Below are positions 24,290 through 36,609 of a stretch of DNA of 64,000 bases, piece after piece (the first letter of the stretch is position 1; the number at the start of each line of letters is the position of its first letter). Where the stretch lies: assembly GCA_905182995.1 (NCBI GenBank), contig CAJJDP010000089.1, positions 348,468-412,467 of the forward strand. Direction: 5' to 3'. The notes beneath the pieces are model-generated. The model saw only the letters and a list, made by a program, of their open reading frames with translations. It searched no databases and had not been told where the DNA came from. The translations under genes and the position numbers were made by a program. The stretch comes from Paramecium octaurelia. Taxonomy: Eukaryota > Ciliophora > Oligohymenophorea > Peniculida > Parameciidae.

Positions 24290-25450
24290 TTCATTAAAAA
24301 TCGCTTAATTTCTCTTTACTTATTGTTATTTTACTCTTATTTATTACGTAATGCTTACTTTCCTCAGTTTTAGAAATAAACAAACACTAGAATTCACGAA
24401 CTTAAACAACAATTATCTAATTTCAAGGAGCAAGTAATTGTAAAATAGCAGAGCAACAATTACTTTATGATTAAGAGGTTCAATCAAATGTATTTTTAAT
24501 TACTAAGTTCTGTTTTGTTTCCCATGCCTTTAATATTAGTTCAAGAGTTTATTATTTTCCGAAATTTGATTCAATATTCTTAAAATTGATAATAACATTA
24601 CTTTGTTTTAATATATGCTGGAATTGAAACTCAAATAAGAATATTTCAATTCTTTTTAAAACCTACCCTTCCAATATAGGCCAGTTACTTTGTCAATAAT
24701 AAATAAATTATATTATGAGATAATGAAGAAAATGTTAAATTATCGTTTCATCCTTTATCTACGCTTACATTTGATTATGATATAGTCTTTCCTTATATTT
24801 AAATAATAGAGTTCTAATTAAAATCACGTTTGATGAATTCAGAAATTAATATATTATAGACGATTTATGGATAACAATGTTGAGATAGGAAACTTTCAAT
24901 TATAATCAATATTACTAAATTATACAGTAATTTTCCAAACAATTATTAAAAGAGATTATTAATGTGACCTTTTTGATCTGCCATCAAACTCACGTAGATA
25001 CTAATAAATATAATGTATAAATTTATCATTCAACGCCTTACTTCTGATAATATTTTACAAATTAAATAACATTCTTCCAATAATTATCAATTTCAACTTT
25101 AAATAATTATGTATTTCTTATAGAATCCTTGAAAGCTAGACTTAAGAGTTCCGATTTCTAAAGAAGTAAGTTAATTTTCTAAATCTTAAAACATAAATAA
25201 AAAAATAGAGTAACAGTTCATATCATACAGAGAATTAGATGGATATGAAGATTTAATTCTTTAATCTAATTGCAATTAATACTACTAAATTAAAGTTCCT
25301 TATAGCTTCTTGGAAAAGATAAAGTTATGCACTTATGTTCAAGCTTTAAACGCCTCTAAATTAGAAAAGGCTAAGAAAATATTTTCATATAAAATTTCTA
25401 TAACTGAAAAGAAGAAAAGTTTGGACTCAATAAAAACCTCATTCTGATTT
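24290..25450 (+). pseudogene. Broken gene, probably secreted or membrane protein, family not recognised
   Basis: A hydrophobic start (F-S-L-L-I-V-I-L-L-L-F-I-T, about 24310) is followed by N-C-K-I-A-E-Q-Q-L-L-Y-D-Q-E-V-Q-S-N-V and S-S-R-V-Y-Y-F-P-K-F-D-S. After a shift come G-I-E-T-Q-I-R-I-F-Q and E-N-V-K-L-S-F-H-P-L-S-T-L-T-F-D-Y-D, the latter after a TGA at 24716-24718. The last block, Y-R-E-L-D-G-Y-E-D-L-I-L-Q and Y-V-Q-A-L-N-A-S-K-L-E-K-A-K-K, ends near 25447. Order and composition suggest one dead gene. Confidence 0.4.
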
Positions 25451-26429
25451 TATTTTTTATGAAGAGTAGTAGCTTAGCAGTGATTTTTGAAGTGATTTAT
25501 TTCGAATTCAAAACTCAACTATTAGTTTAGATAACTTTTTCCATCTAAGGATCGTAATAAATAATTAAATAAGGAGTCCTCAATGCAAGATTGATTCCAT
25601 ATTATTTGAAAAAAAGAGCAAAATATAATGTTTAGTATATTTGTGGTATCTCTCTTTTTCAATAATTCATTGTTTTTGTTTCTATTTACTAATTAACTAA
25701 CTTAACTTACTTAATTAATAAATAAATATATTTCAAATTAATCTATCCATCCAGTCACATAGTAAATGTAACTAATTTTTATTTAACCTAATTGTTGTTG
25801 AAAAATTTTCATAAAAATCCAAAATGGATTGTAAATATCAGTTTTTACTTCACCTCAAGTATTTTAGAAAACTTGAACTTTCCTCTTTATTGTGCTATTT
25901 AAATTGCGATAATGAATTTAACAACTTCCAAATAACTTAATTTATTACTATCTATTATGTTACTTAAATTGGATACAGCCCTATGCAACTAACTCTTTCG
26001 AAATCTAGTCTTATTGAGATTGAAAATCATCTTCAAATTTGAAATAAAAATATTATCAGATATTTTAAGTATTTTATTGTTTCCATCTTGCATATGCATT
26101 TTGAGATTATAGTAAATTCAACATTTTTTGTATAAAGATTTATATAATGATGATAGAAGATAATATTAATACGTTGATCAATTTGCAATAGGACAAGTTA
26201 ATATCAGGATTTTTCTAAAGTCTCTTATAACAAATGCCGTATAATAAATGTCAGAATACGATATCTTTACTTGAGCTATTACCGATTAACTAATATAATT
26301 GAATTTAATTAAATTATGGATGTATGCTGTTAGTAAAAAAATTTGGAGATTTTCAAAATAGACAATGTAAATTTTGTAGTATATTTCGATCAGAATTTAT
26401 TGGTGAACCGCAATTTATAAAGGTTTTCA
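25451..26429. other. AT-rich stretch, no supported gene
   Basis: The first 150 bases may continue the preceding relic. The remainder shows no recognisable domain in any frame. Confidence 0.35.
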
Positions 26430-26720
26430 AATCATAAAAATATATATTAAAAAAATATGAATTAAACATATATTGCTTTTTGCAAATATTGTTATAAAGA
26501 ACATTAACTTCAAGCTAAACCAATTAAAATTTTTGATGAATGCACTAACTGTAAAAAGTTTAATGGCCTTGTTTACCACCCTATAACTCAAAAGTAGTAC
26601 GTTGCTCTTTGCAAATATTGTAAAAAAGAACATAAAAAGACATGAGAAGTAACAAAATCCTTTCGATGAGTGCACCGGATGTCATAAATTTAATGGTCTT
26701 GTATTTTCCTGAACCAGCCT
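26430..26720 (+). pseudogene. Two tandem CxxC...CxxC (zinc-ribbon-like) units, broken
   Basis: Two copies of about 130 nt sit head to tail. Unit 1 reads F-C-K-Y-C-Y-K-E-H, then F-D-E-C-T-N-C-K-K-F-N-G-L-V-Y. Unit 2 reads L-C-K-Y-C-K-K-E-H, then, after TGA and a frame change, F-D-E-C-T-G-C-H-K-F-N-G-L-V-F. The paired CxxC motifs with a trailing E-H suggest a zinc-binding fold. No start or flanking gene is visible, so this is a fragment of a repeat protein gene. The specific family is not recognised. Confidence 0.5.
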
Positions 26721-27249
26721 TGATTATTAATAATACGAAATACAATAAAATTTAATCAAATATTATATTCCTATAATATCTAATTTTTTTTGATATTCAT
26801 TAGTACTTCTAATTAATAATTCATGCATTTTATTTTGTGAAGAATTTTCTTATTGTGATTAGTGAATATTATTAGGCTATGAGAAAGAGATTTGAGAGGA
26901 TAACGCAATTCAAAATACCTTTAACTATTCTTTTGAAAAGGTAGCAATATCAGCATCAATTTATTGAAAAATGATTAAAAAATTGTAAATTGTAAGAAAA
27001 ATCATTGTTCTTATTTAAATACTAGATTTTTAACTTTCAATAAATAATTATTATATTGAAATAGTTTGATGTAATTAATTAAAATTATATCGTTAATTTT
27101 TTCAAATATTTATTAATTCATTCATAAATATTTACACTTTTTATGGTTTCTAAACCTATTTATATTGCAATACTTTTTAAATAAACTTATCAATCCATAT
27201 CATCAAATCTTATGAAGTGAATTAGAGTGGGTTTGGATGCTTGTTACTA
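26721..27249. other. AT-rich stretch, no supported gene
   Basis: No domain recognised. A plus-strand frame starting at ATG 27227 runs into the next segment as far as about 27620 (V-G-L-D-A-C-Y-Y-I-P-Y-E-C-Y). It overlaps the minus-strand frame at 28502-27549 by some 70 bases. Which one is real is undecided. Confidence 0.3.
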
Positions 27250-28650
27250 TATACCGTATGAGTGTTATTTATCTATTATAAAGAGAAATAAAGAAAAATC
27301 AGGAAATAGACTTCCATTTTGCTCTGCATTGTTATTTCAAATAGAATTTAATATTTTCTATTATGATTTATCAAGTAGTTCTCATCATACTAATTTAATA
27401 TCTGTAGCGTACAAATAAAACAAAGAGCCTTTTAATTTGAAAGAATTACACAAGCAATACAATGTTCAATTCAATTAGATCTATTAATTTGATTTTTTAT
27501 CTTCAATTGGTTTTTGGAACAGTGTATATCTCTTAATAATCCAAAAAATCAATAATCTTATAATTAAATTACCACATTGGAAAGATTGTAAATTTAGGAC
27601 CATATAATGTTTTAAAGATTGACACTTTAAAATTTTACTAGTAATATTTTTTATAAAATAAAGTGATCATATTTTGTATTACAGAGTGTATTGCTTTTAT
27701 TTAGCGATTATAACTACTTCTTATTATGTAATTAATTAGAGATCTTAAGTGTAACTTGTAGACTTTTACACTAATAATTTATGAAGGTCCACGTCTTATT
27801 AACGTGTAATGATAATATTAGGAAGGTAATGATAGAACATTAAAAATTTTCTCCTAAACTTTAAATTTTGCAAAACAAAAAAATATTCAAAATTAAAGTT
27901 GCTATATCAGATATAGGATTTCCTTATTTTAAGAAATTGAATTATATATTATAATACATACATTTATTTGATAAGTGAGTTGATTATATTATTAAACATT
28001 AGTATTATAAATAGTTAGTGAAGAGATATTTCAGTTATTAAGAAATTTACAAATATTTATTGTTGGGAGAGTAAATAAAATCGAGACAATGAATATCAGA
28101 AAAATTTACTCGAACTTTTTAGTTAGATTATTTAAAGACAATTGTAAGAATTCTTATTACACTTAAGTGAAAAAATTTATAATGTAAATTTCTTTGGGAT
28201 CTTCTTTTCTTGTTTTTGGGGATAATTTCCTCTATGGAAAAGTATATTTCATCATCCAAATTTCCTAATCTTAATAAAAATTGTAAATCACTTGTAATCT
28301 CAAATTTCACATTTTTCCTTTCAGGTCCTATTTTGTAGAGATTACTTAGTTATTATAAAATATCTCTTTTCCATTTCGCAGGATCCGTTTCTAATAAAAA
28401 TAAAGAGAATTTATTAGTTTGATTTTCACTTGATTTCTTTTCAGTCAAATTTTCTTAATGATCAAATTCTTTACAAGAAATCTATAAAAAGTTAATAAAC
28501 ATTATGGAATGATCTAATTGTATCACCATCCAGAATTTATGAAATAAAATTACTTATTTCTTTCCAAATTAGATGAATTGAATATTTTTTGAAAAATACT
28601 ATTCAATATATTATGAGCAATATCATGCTTAAATAATTTAAATTACTTCA
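27250..28650. repeat. 1.4-kb direct copy 1, left of the N at 28651
   Basis: The segment appears again at 28652-30052 with a constant offset of 1402 and no difference that I noticed. The copies meet at a single N, which is typical of an unresolved contig overlap. Confidence 0.9.
27549..28502 (-). CDS. Hypothetical protein, 317 aa
   Basis: ATG at 28502 to TGA at 27551-27549 is an unbroken minus-strand frame of 318 codons. The N-terminal half is well balanced (L-L-E-T-D-P-A-K-W-K-R-D-I; F-E-I-T-S-D-L-Q-F-L-L-R-L-G-N-L-D-D-E). A basic patch N-K-K-R-R-S-Q-R could act as a nuclear signal. The C-terminal half is less convincing and could be chance open frame. I do not recognise a family. Possible introns (for example an 18-nt GT...TAG in the middle) do not change the frame. 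The copy at 29904-28951 looks identical and probably represents the same gene. Confidence 0.45.
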
Positions 28651-28651
28651 N

Positions 28652-30052
28652 TATACCGTATGAGTGTTATTTATCTATTATAAAGAGAAATAAAGAAAAA
28701 TCAGGAAATAGACTTCCATTTTGCTCTGCATTGTTATTTCAAATAGAATTTAATATTTTCTATTATGATTTATCAAGTAGTTCTCATCATACTAATTTAA
28801 TATCTGTAGCGTACAAATAAAACAAAGAGCCTTTTAATTTGAAAGAATTACACAAGCAATACAATGTTCAATTCAATTAGATCTATTAATTTGATTTTTT
28901 ATCTTCAATTGGTTTTTGGAACAGTGTATATCTCTTAATAATCCAAAAAATCAATAATCTTATAATTAAATTACCACATTGGAAAGATTGTAAATTTAGG
29001 ACCATATAATGTTTTAAAGATTGACACTTTAAAATTTTACTAGTAATATTTTTTATAAAATAAAGTGATCATATTTTGTATTACAGAGTGTATTGCTTTT
29101 ATTTAGCGATTATAACTACTTCTTATTATGTAATTAATTAGAGATCTTAAGTGTAACTTGTAGACTTTTACACTAATAATTTATGAAGGTCCACGTCTTA
29201 TTAACGTGTAATGATAATATTAGGAAGGTAATGATAGAACATTAAAAATTTTCTCCTAAACTTTAAATTTTGCAAAACAAAAAAATATTCAAAATTAAAG
29301 TTGCTATATCAGATATAGGATTTCCTTATTTTAAGAAATTGAATTATATATTATAATACATACATTTATTTGATAAGTGAGTTGATTATATTATTAAACA
29401 TTAGTATTATAAATAGTTAGTGAAGAGATATTTCAGTTATTAAGAAATTTACAAATATTTATTGTTGGGAGAGTAAATAAAATCGAGACAATGAATATCA
29501 GAAAAATTTACTCGAACTTTTTAGTTAGATTATTTAAAGACAATTGTAAGAATTCTTATTACACTTAAGTGAAAAAATTTATAATGTAAATTTCTTTGGG
29601 ATCTTCTTTTCTTGTTTTTGGGGATAATTTCCTCTATGGAAAAGTATATTTCATCATCCAAATTTCCTAATCTTAATAAAAATTGTAAATCACTTGTAAT
29701 CTCAAATTTCACATTTTTCCTTTCAGGTCCTATTTTGTAGAGATTACTTAGTTATTATAAAATATCTCTTTTCCATTTCGCAGGATCCGTTTCTAATAAA
29801 AATAAAGAGAATTTATTAGTTTGATTTTCACTTGATTTCTTTTCAGTCAAATTTTCTTAATGATCAAATTCTTTACAAGAAATCTATAAAAAGTTAATAA
29901 ACATTATGGAATGATCTAATTGTATCACCATCCAGAATTTATGAAATAAAATTACTTATTTCTTTCCAAATTAGATGAATTGAATATTTTTTGAAAAATA
30001 CTATTCAATATATTATGAGCAATATCATGCTTAAATAATTTAAATTACTTCA
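28652..30052. repeat. 1.4-kb direct copy 2, right of the N at 28651
   Basis: Apparently exact repeat of 27250-28650; continues into unique sequence after 30052. Confidence 0.9.
28951..29904 (-). CDS. Second copy of the 317-aa hypothetical protein
   Basis: Same frame as 28502-27549, displaced by 1402 bases, because the whole segment is duplicated around the N. If the duplication is an assembly artefact there is only one gene. See the first copy for motifs and doubts. Confidence 0.4.
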
Positions 30053-30467
30053 TTTTTCTTCATATTTCCCAACCTTTACTTTTATATATCACTTTGATGA
30101 AAGAACACTTGCATTCGATAATTTGCATACTATTTTTGTATCTAGGTTGAGTTAAAGAATCTGTCATCTAATTAATTTAATATTAATTAGATAGAGAATA
30201 TTGTTAATGATTCTAAAATCAAGAGGAAATAAACACATTAAATAGTTAAACTTATGAAAGAAAATTTAGATTTCGATTACATTGAGATTAAAAATTGGTA
30301 ATTAGATTTTCGAAAATATCATAAAAACTAATTGATGCAGGTATTCCTCTTTTCTTCACTAAATTAATCCTTTTTAGTTTGTATATGTTAAATATTTGTA
30401 TCACAATTCTAACAATATTGAAAATAATTATTTAACTTATGATAAAAATAATAAATTATTCTAAATT

Positions 30468-32121
30468 TCATTTATATTATATCTCGTATGAGGAATATTT
30501 TTCAAACTTATTATCCCAAAATACTAAATATTAGCCATTATTGGTGAGAGTTCCATAAGTCTCTCTGGTTTAAGAATTTAATGAAGCAACAATATTAAAT
30601 GTGCCATCATTTAATTATCTAATTAAATAGATATGATGTTTGTGCCTTACCAATATTACATTTCTATCTTTATTATGTTAAACTGGAAATAATATATCAT
30701 CTTGACAATCATTATTCTTAATTAAAGAAATAGTCTTATTTGAATTCTATTTAAAAACTCCATTCTATAATTCAAATACCAAAATATCATTCATGTACTC
30801 GTCTAGAGTTACCCAAAGAAATTGTTAATCATTTATGAAATGAATTTTATATCCATACAAAACATCCTGTCTATATTTAAATTCCCATTTTCCTTATAAT
30901 CCTTTCTCCCATATTATAAATTCATGTTAACCACATGATGCCAATACAGTTTCAGATTAATTAAAACTTAGTGACTTTACCCAATTGGTATGTTAATTTA
31001 AGGAATACAGAAAAGTTAGATCATTCTATATAAAATCTACTTTCCATACTATTATTTTATGATCCTGTCCTCCTGAAATAAGTTGATCCTCTTATTTATT
31101 TAATAATAAAAATATAACACCACTAGTATGTTACTCGAATGGTTATGAGCACTTCCAATCATTTTAATTAAATTATTACCAACACCTTATTTATTGATAA
31201 CTACAACCAGAAATAAAGTTATTTGATTTTTTGCTATAAACTAAACAATAAACAGGTTTGCTATGTTTATTACTAATTTAAATCTTCCTTTTTCAAAATT
31301 CCATATTTTAATCTTTTGAGAGTCACATGAAATCATGATTGATCCATCTTTGTTGAACACTATTGCATAACACCAATTATTCTATTAATTTGATTCATCA
31401 ATTAAGTTAAATTCAACTTATTTAGACATCTCCAATTATTATTCTAATTACTTCTATTCATTTTCAACTTAAATCATTTTCTTTTATATCTAAAATATAA
31501 TATTATTTTCTAAATTTTCTTAAATTAATATTTTTTTTCCGTTATTCTCTTTTGTTTCATTGACATTTCTTAACTTTTTGTAAAATGTCTTCACATTTTT
31601 AACTTTCTGAAAATGACTTAAATAAATTTAGTTTCGTTTCAACTTTTTGACTCCATGATAATTAAATTTAATTTATTTGGGCCGTTAGTTATTTCAAACT
31701 GAATTCATCTAATCCTTTTTAGGTAAGTAGATTGTCCAATTCATTATAAAAACTATAAGTAACATTTTATTACCCAATTATTATTATATGTTTAATCCAT
31801 TCATCTACATTTCCAATTATTTAATCTAATAATTAAACAACTTTAGATTTTAATAAAAACAGAGCATTTTAGAGTTCTTCAATCAGGTTGATACTTATCA
31901 TTATGGCATGCTCAATGTTTTCTTTCTATTATTTTTGGTTTTCCTATATATTCTATAAGACTATTTTAAAACTCTTTAATTGGGCTTTTGATTCAAAATT
32001 TTCCATGCATTTAGAGCATAACAGTTTCTCGTTCCTCTTTAATTTTTCATCACAAGCAATCAATTAGGACAGGAAGCTTATGTTTGTAAGAACAGTGTAG
32101 TTCCTCTTCTGTTTCTATCAT
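30468..32121 (-). pseudogene. Broken paralogue of the WD40 gene at 11826
   Basis: Starts at ATG 32121 (M-I-E-T-E-E-E-L-H-C) and aligns throughout with the intact plus-strand WD40 protein: L-L-C-S-K-C-M-E-N, a helical middle, I-K-I-W-N-F, I-I-V-W-K-V-D-F, F-I-I-W-E-K-G-L-Q-G-K-W-E-F-K-Y, and the end Y-L-V-F-W-D-N-K. From about 31240 down to TGA 30470-30468 the frame is intact. Upstream there are 1-nt shifts near 32060, 31560 and 31245 and an in-frame TGA near 31560. The propeller-half bias of intactness suggests fairly recent inactivation. Non-functional unless the shifts are sequence errors. Confidence 0.75.
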
Positions 32122-32729
32122 TTTCGATTAAATCATATTTTAATAAATAAATAAATGTAAACCCTGCAAAAAAACTTTTATTCTCAAAATCAATATAAAT
32201 CGTAATGTGATATCATATTAGAAATTGAGTTAATAGAAATTCTTTCAAATGATGATTCACCAACAAAAATTCCAAGGATACTTTATATCTTTCTATCAGA
32301 GATAAATATTTGTCTGCTGATTAATGTAAATTAATTTCAATTTATTATAATGATTTCTGAATGGCTTAAAACTTTCATTATATGCTTATTGTTAATTCAT
32401 TTTTATTGTTTGCAATTGAAATTTTAACTAAAAGAATTTGAGAATTGTATATTTAATGCTTTTCATTTTACATACGAGGAATTATGTTAAATCAAAGTAT
32501 TTTACTTTGCAAATAAATTAAAGACTTAGTTTTTAGTTATAAGTTTTTGCTAATCTGTTTGATCTAATTAAAATTGAAAAGCTTGGTCTCTCTTAAATTC
32601 ATGTTAACTTTCGTTCTACTACGATTTTCAACTTTCGATTTATTTATCGATACGACAGCACACTTAAAAAAATAATAATTATATTGCAATAAATAATTGT
32701 TGGGCAAAAAAACTAGATACTACTAAAAA
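32122..32729. other. Divergent spacer, nothing recognised
   Basis: AT-rich DNA between the minus-strand WD40 relic and the plus-strand frame starting at 32730. No motif identified. Confidence 0.35.
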
Positions 32730-34090
32730 AATGCAAAAAGTCTTAAATATACATCTCGCAAATCAACCTGATTATTCTGAATATGAATACAATATCTAAC
32801 AAATAATAGTTAACTAAGATAAAAATTTTAGTATAAAAAATGATGATGTTTAATTTCATTAGTTTCTAAGTTTTATTTGTTTGTAAAAATAAATGAAAAT
32901 TCTTTTTAAAACCAGGCAATCCACAAATATTCTCTTAAATTAAACTTGTGCTAACCCAACTGTAAATAAACTAATAGAATGCCTAATTTATCATCTACAA
33001 TCCAAATAAAGGTTAGAAAGGTAAGATTTTAGATTGGGTATTCTCAAAAATAGTAGAGGAATTCTCCAACCAATATGAAAATTTTTGAAAATGAAATTCT
33101 CATTAGTCCACGGCTTTGATATTCCTTAGCTTTCTTAGGATATTATTGTTGCCTCAAGCTTAAAACTTAAAGTTTAATCCGGCAGTGAGATAATTTTACC
33201 TTCATCCTAATTAAAGATCGTTTTCAGAATATTCTAATAGCCACATAATATCTAATAGCTATTATTGACACTCAAATCCACCTAATAAAAGTTTAAAAGT
33301 CCTCTAGTGGATAGACTAAGGTTTTTATAGAATTTCCAAATAGAATATAATAATTGAATACGTCCGCCTCTGCATATTTTAAAGTCTTTTAATTAAACTA
33401 GTAGTTTGATTATTTAAGAAGAAACATTACTTTACAAAACTAATATTCCTTTTAATTGATTAATCCCTCTTCTTTTATTTAATTATGTGTTGTTTCATAT
33501 AAAAGAACTGATATCTGATACTCCTAAGTTATATAAAGTTTACCTAACAATTGTTGAAGCTTTTGGTTATAAAAACATAAAAACAATTTCCATCAATAAA
33601 TTAATTATATAATAGATGTCTCCTATTTCCTTAATTGTCGTTGTTGATCCTTATATTGATGTTTTGGGATAGCGTATTTTGTAGCTTAATTCAATATGGG
33701 TTTCATTCCTTCCCTCATTTGTGTTAAGTTCTAAATACACAGTCTCATCGATTTTGATAAATGTAAGATATTTTTATGAGAAAAATGAAACTCCAAATTA
33801 CCACTACTCTCAGATTCATTCCTAAAACGCATTGTTAACTCATGTGCTTTTATACTACTGCCTCTCTCCTTTTTTAGTCAGCAATCAATGATTCTAAGTG
33901 GGATAACTTTAAATTTCCTTTTTCGATCATAACTCAAGAATAATTTTCCTACTATTATCAGCCTTCCCACCTTTAAAACACTACCCTCATTAGGTCTTTT
34001 CAGATGGATTAATCTGAAAATTCAGCGAAATAGTCTCTGTCTCTTGTCTTGAAAATTGAAGTGATATAAAAATGAAGAATACTCAAATAT
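32730..34090 (+). pseudogene. Broken gene of about 450 codons, family not recognised
   Basis: ATG 32730 opens M-Q-K-V-L-N-I-H-L-A-N-Q-P-D-Y-S-E-Y. After a shift near 33080 a single frame runs about 270 codons to 33890 (S-L-V-H-G-F-D-I-P-Q-L; Y-L-T-I-V-E-A-F-G-Y-K-N-I-K; V-V-V-D-P-Y-I-D-V-L-G-Q-R-I), broken only by a TGA near 33358. A further shift leads to Q-N-T-T-L-I-R-S-F-Q-M-D-Q-S-E-N-S near 34010. The mixed composition argues for a real former protein, which I cannot name. Confidence 0.45.
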
Positions 34091-34214
34091 AAAATAGTAT
34101 AACGATTTAAATTTAGGCTCTGTGGATACCATTCAATAATTTTCATAAAAAGGTAACAAAATGTACAATGTATTAAATTTATTTTAGAATTCTTTGTACA
34201 TCCTAATCTGATTC

Positions 34215-34960
34215 ATCTTTATTCCTCTTCTTGTTTTTCTTATAGATAGACTAGCAGTTGCTATTTTAACTCTTTTCTAAAAGTTAGGTTTGTTTTATCT
34301 TCGTCATTTAATTTTCTGATCAGATTTAATTTAGTATATTCATATTTACGTTGCTATAAATTGTATTCTCCTTCCTCTTCATTTATTTCTCTTTTCTTTC
34401 CCATACTCCAAAAAGCTTGGAATTACTTTCCTTGTCATTAATAAGTATAATATCTTTTGGTTAGCATTGAGCAATCAAAAAGTGAAAACATAATCAGTTT
34501 ACTTCGGGTAGAATTATAATTAGTTGCAAATTAAATACTCATAGTCTTAAACTCTTAAACCTTATAATTAGAGTCTTGTCAAAGTATTTTGTAAAAATGT
34601 TCTCTCTTCTTATAGCCCAATTCTTGATTTCCTTCTCTAACCTTAATGTCATGCATATGAACGCATAAGATTTATAATGAATTGAGACGATTTTAATTTT
34701 GTTTCTATATCCTATAATTAAATGAAATGCTAATAGTAGAGTTGTCCTAAGCCTTATTAAATTGTGTGAGTTATTTCACTATATTAGGGTAAGATCTTGC
34801 TCTATTCTTTGCCTATTCGTTTTTCTTTAATTAGCAATCTTTTTAAGGGGTTCTATTCAAAAGTCCTAGTCCAGATCTACTAGCAGAAGTTCTAGATGGT
34901 ATGATCAAAGCATCTACTTCTTGTTGGAGGTTAAGGTTAAATCAAGTTACTTTTGTAGAC
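34215..34960 (-). pseudogene. Broken basic, helical protein gene, family not recognised
   Basis: The minus strand reads D-A-L-I-I-P-S-R-T-S-A-S-R-S-G-L-G-L-L-N (from about 34920), then M-H-D-I-K-V-R-E-G-N-Q-E-L-G-Y-K-K-R-E-H-F to a TGA near 34580. After frame changes there is a charged, probably coiled segment (W-S-M-G-K-K-R-E-I-N-E-E-E; L-Q-E-K-Q-E-E-E) near 34430-34215. It is convergent with the preceding plus-strand relic. Confidence 0.4.
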
Positions 34961-35639
34961 AAATATCTTTAGTAGCAAATATATGTACTAATTTTTTGTT
35001 TAGTAGAAATTACTGTTTATCAAATTTAATCGTATAGTGCAACTAATTTAATCTTAAGCTTCCATCAGTTTTGTTGAATACTTGAAGTATGGAATTGAAT
35101 ACATATTTTTGACAACCAAAATTATGTATGCTTGTAGAATTTTCAATTAATTGTAACAATATCATATTTTTGGTGAATGAAGTGATATATTAAATGCATA
35201 AACTAATATTTAAAATTATTAAACCAATGAATGTTTTATCCAAAAATGACTGATTTAATTAATGAAAAAAAGAAACTTGTGATTAATTAAACTGGTGATA
35301 AATGTATTCCAAAAGCCTACTGTTTCTTATTTTTATTAATCTTGATTGATGTATGTTAGTTATATTAAACTAAGGTTAGTATTGAGATATACAGCCACTA
35401 TCTTTTAGGGATTCAGCTTGTAAATTATAATATTGGATCATTCCTTCCACTAAACAGAGATGAAAATGAATATTTATAAAGGTAGTGCTAATCTCTGGGT
35501 ATGCATTTATGAAACTAATGAAGTCTAAATACCAATAATGAATTTTTTTGTATTTGGTAGCAATAGTATCAAACTCTTTAAAGCAGCAGCAATAGCATGT
35601 GACCACCATAAAAGATTTAGTCAGTGAATGATTTGATGC

Positions 35640-36130
35640 CAATGGAACACTAATGGTTTATGCTATAAAACAACTAGTTAATTTACTAAAGGCATAATAA
35701 ATAATTAGTAGTGGTAAGGATGACAAAGATGTAAGGAAGAAATGGAACCTCTTGTGCAATTAATAGCTACTCAGTAGCCAAGTAATATTTTAATACTTTG
35801 ATTATATAAAAGAATCATTGAGCTGGTTGTGCTTATTGCTACAGCTAATATATTTATTGTAATACTTGAGGTCTGTGAAAGTATGACATAAAATACATGC
35901 TATGATGAATTAGTAGATTAATCACAATTCAGATCCAACAGACAGTATATATATATCAGATAAGAATGCAATACTGAGCTACAGACATTATGAAATAAAG
36001 ACAACAATATGCGAAGATTTTTCAATTAACAACTGATACTCTGTGTAAAAAAGCTCTCTCTACTTGTATCTCAAATGAGCATAATTATGTTGGATGCAAT
36101 CTTATTATGTAATTGAGAAATTATAGTGTA
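35640..36130 (+). pseudogene. Possible surface-antigen-like Cys-containing relic
   Basis: Short pieces in differing frames recall the periodic-Cys style of Paramecium surface proteins: C-Q-W-N-T-N-G-L-C-Y (about 35640), A-G-C-A-Y-C-Y-S (35820) and T-L-C-K-K-A-L-S-T-C-I-S-N (36035). No continuous frame joins them. The assignment is weak; chance is possible. Confidence 0.25.
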
Positions 36131-36609
36131 TTTAATTAATTAATACATTAATAGTATATATTAAACCATCCTACTCTTAATAGTATCCTCATATATTATA
36201 AATAATTAAGGATTGATTAGTAAATGTCTGAATCATACTATTTTAATTCTAAATTCTGCCTTTAGATAGATTTCATAAATAGGTGCTTTAAGGATTCATT
36301 ATTTCCAGAATAATTAATTAAATTGGAATCCAATTTTGCTCATATGGATTGATTTTATACTATTACACCAATTACTGTTTTATCAAAGGTACTTTTTGCC
36401 AAATCCTAATAGATCTGATATAAATAACTTGATATTTCCAACTTATTTTGATCTATCAATGTCCGTAATTTTAATATGTTCAATTTTTTTGATTTCTCAT
36501 AAGCTAAGAATTCAATAAAAAGTGATTTCGACATGCTTACTAAATCATTTGTTTTCTGATCTAAGAGAATTTTTCTAATTATGTCCTTTAGCTCTAAATT
36601 TATTTCAAC

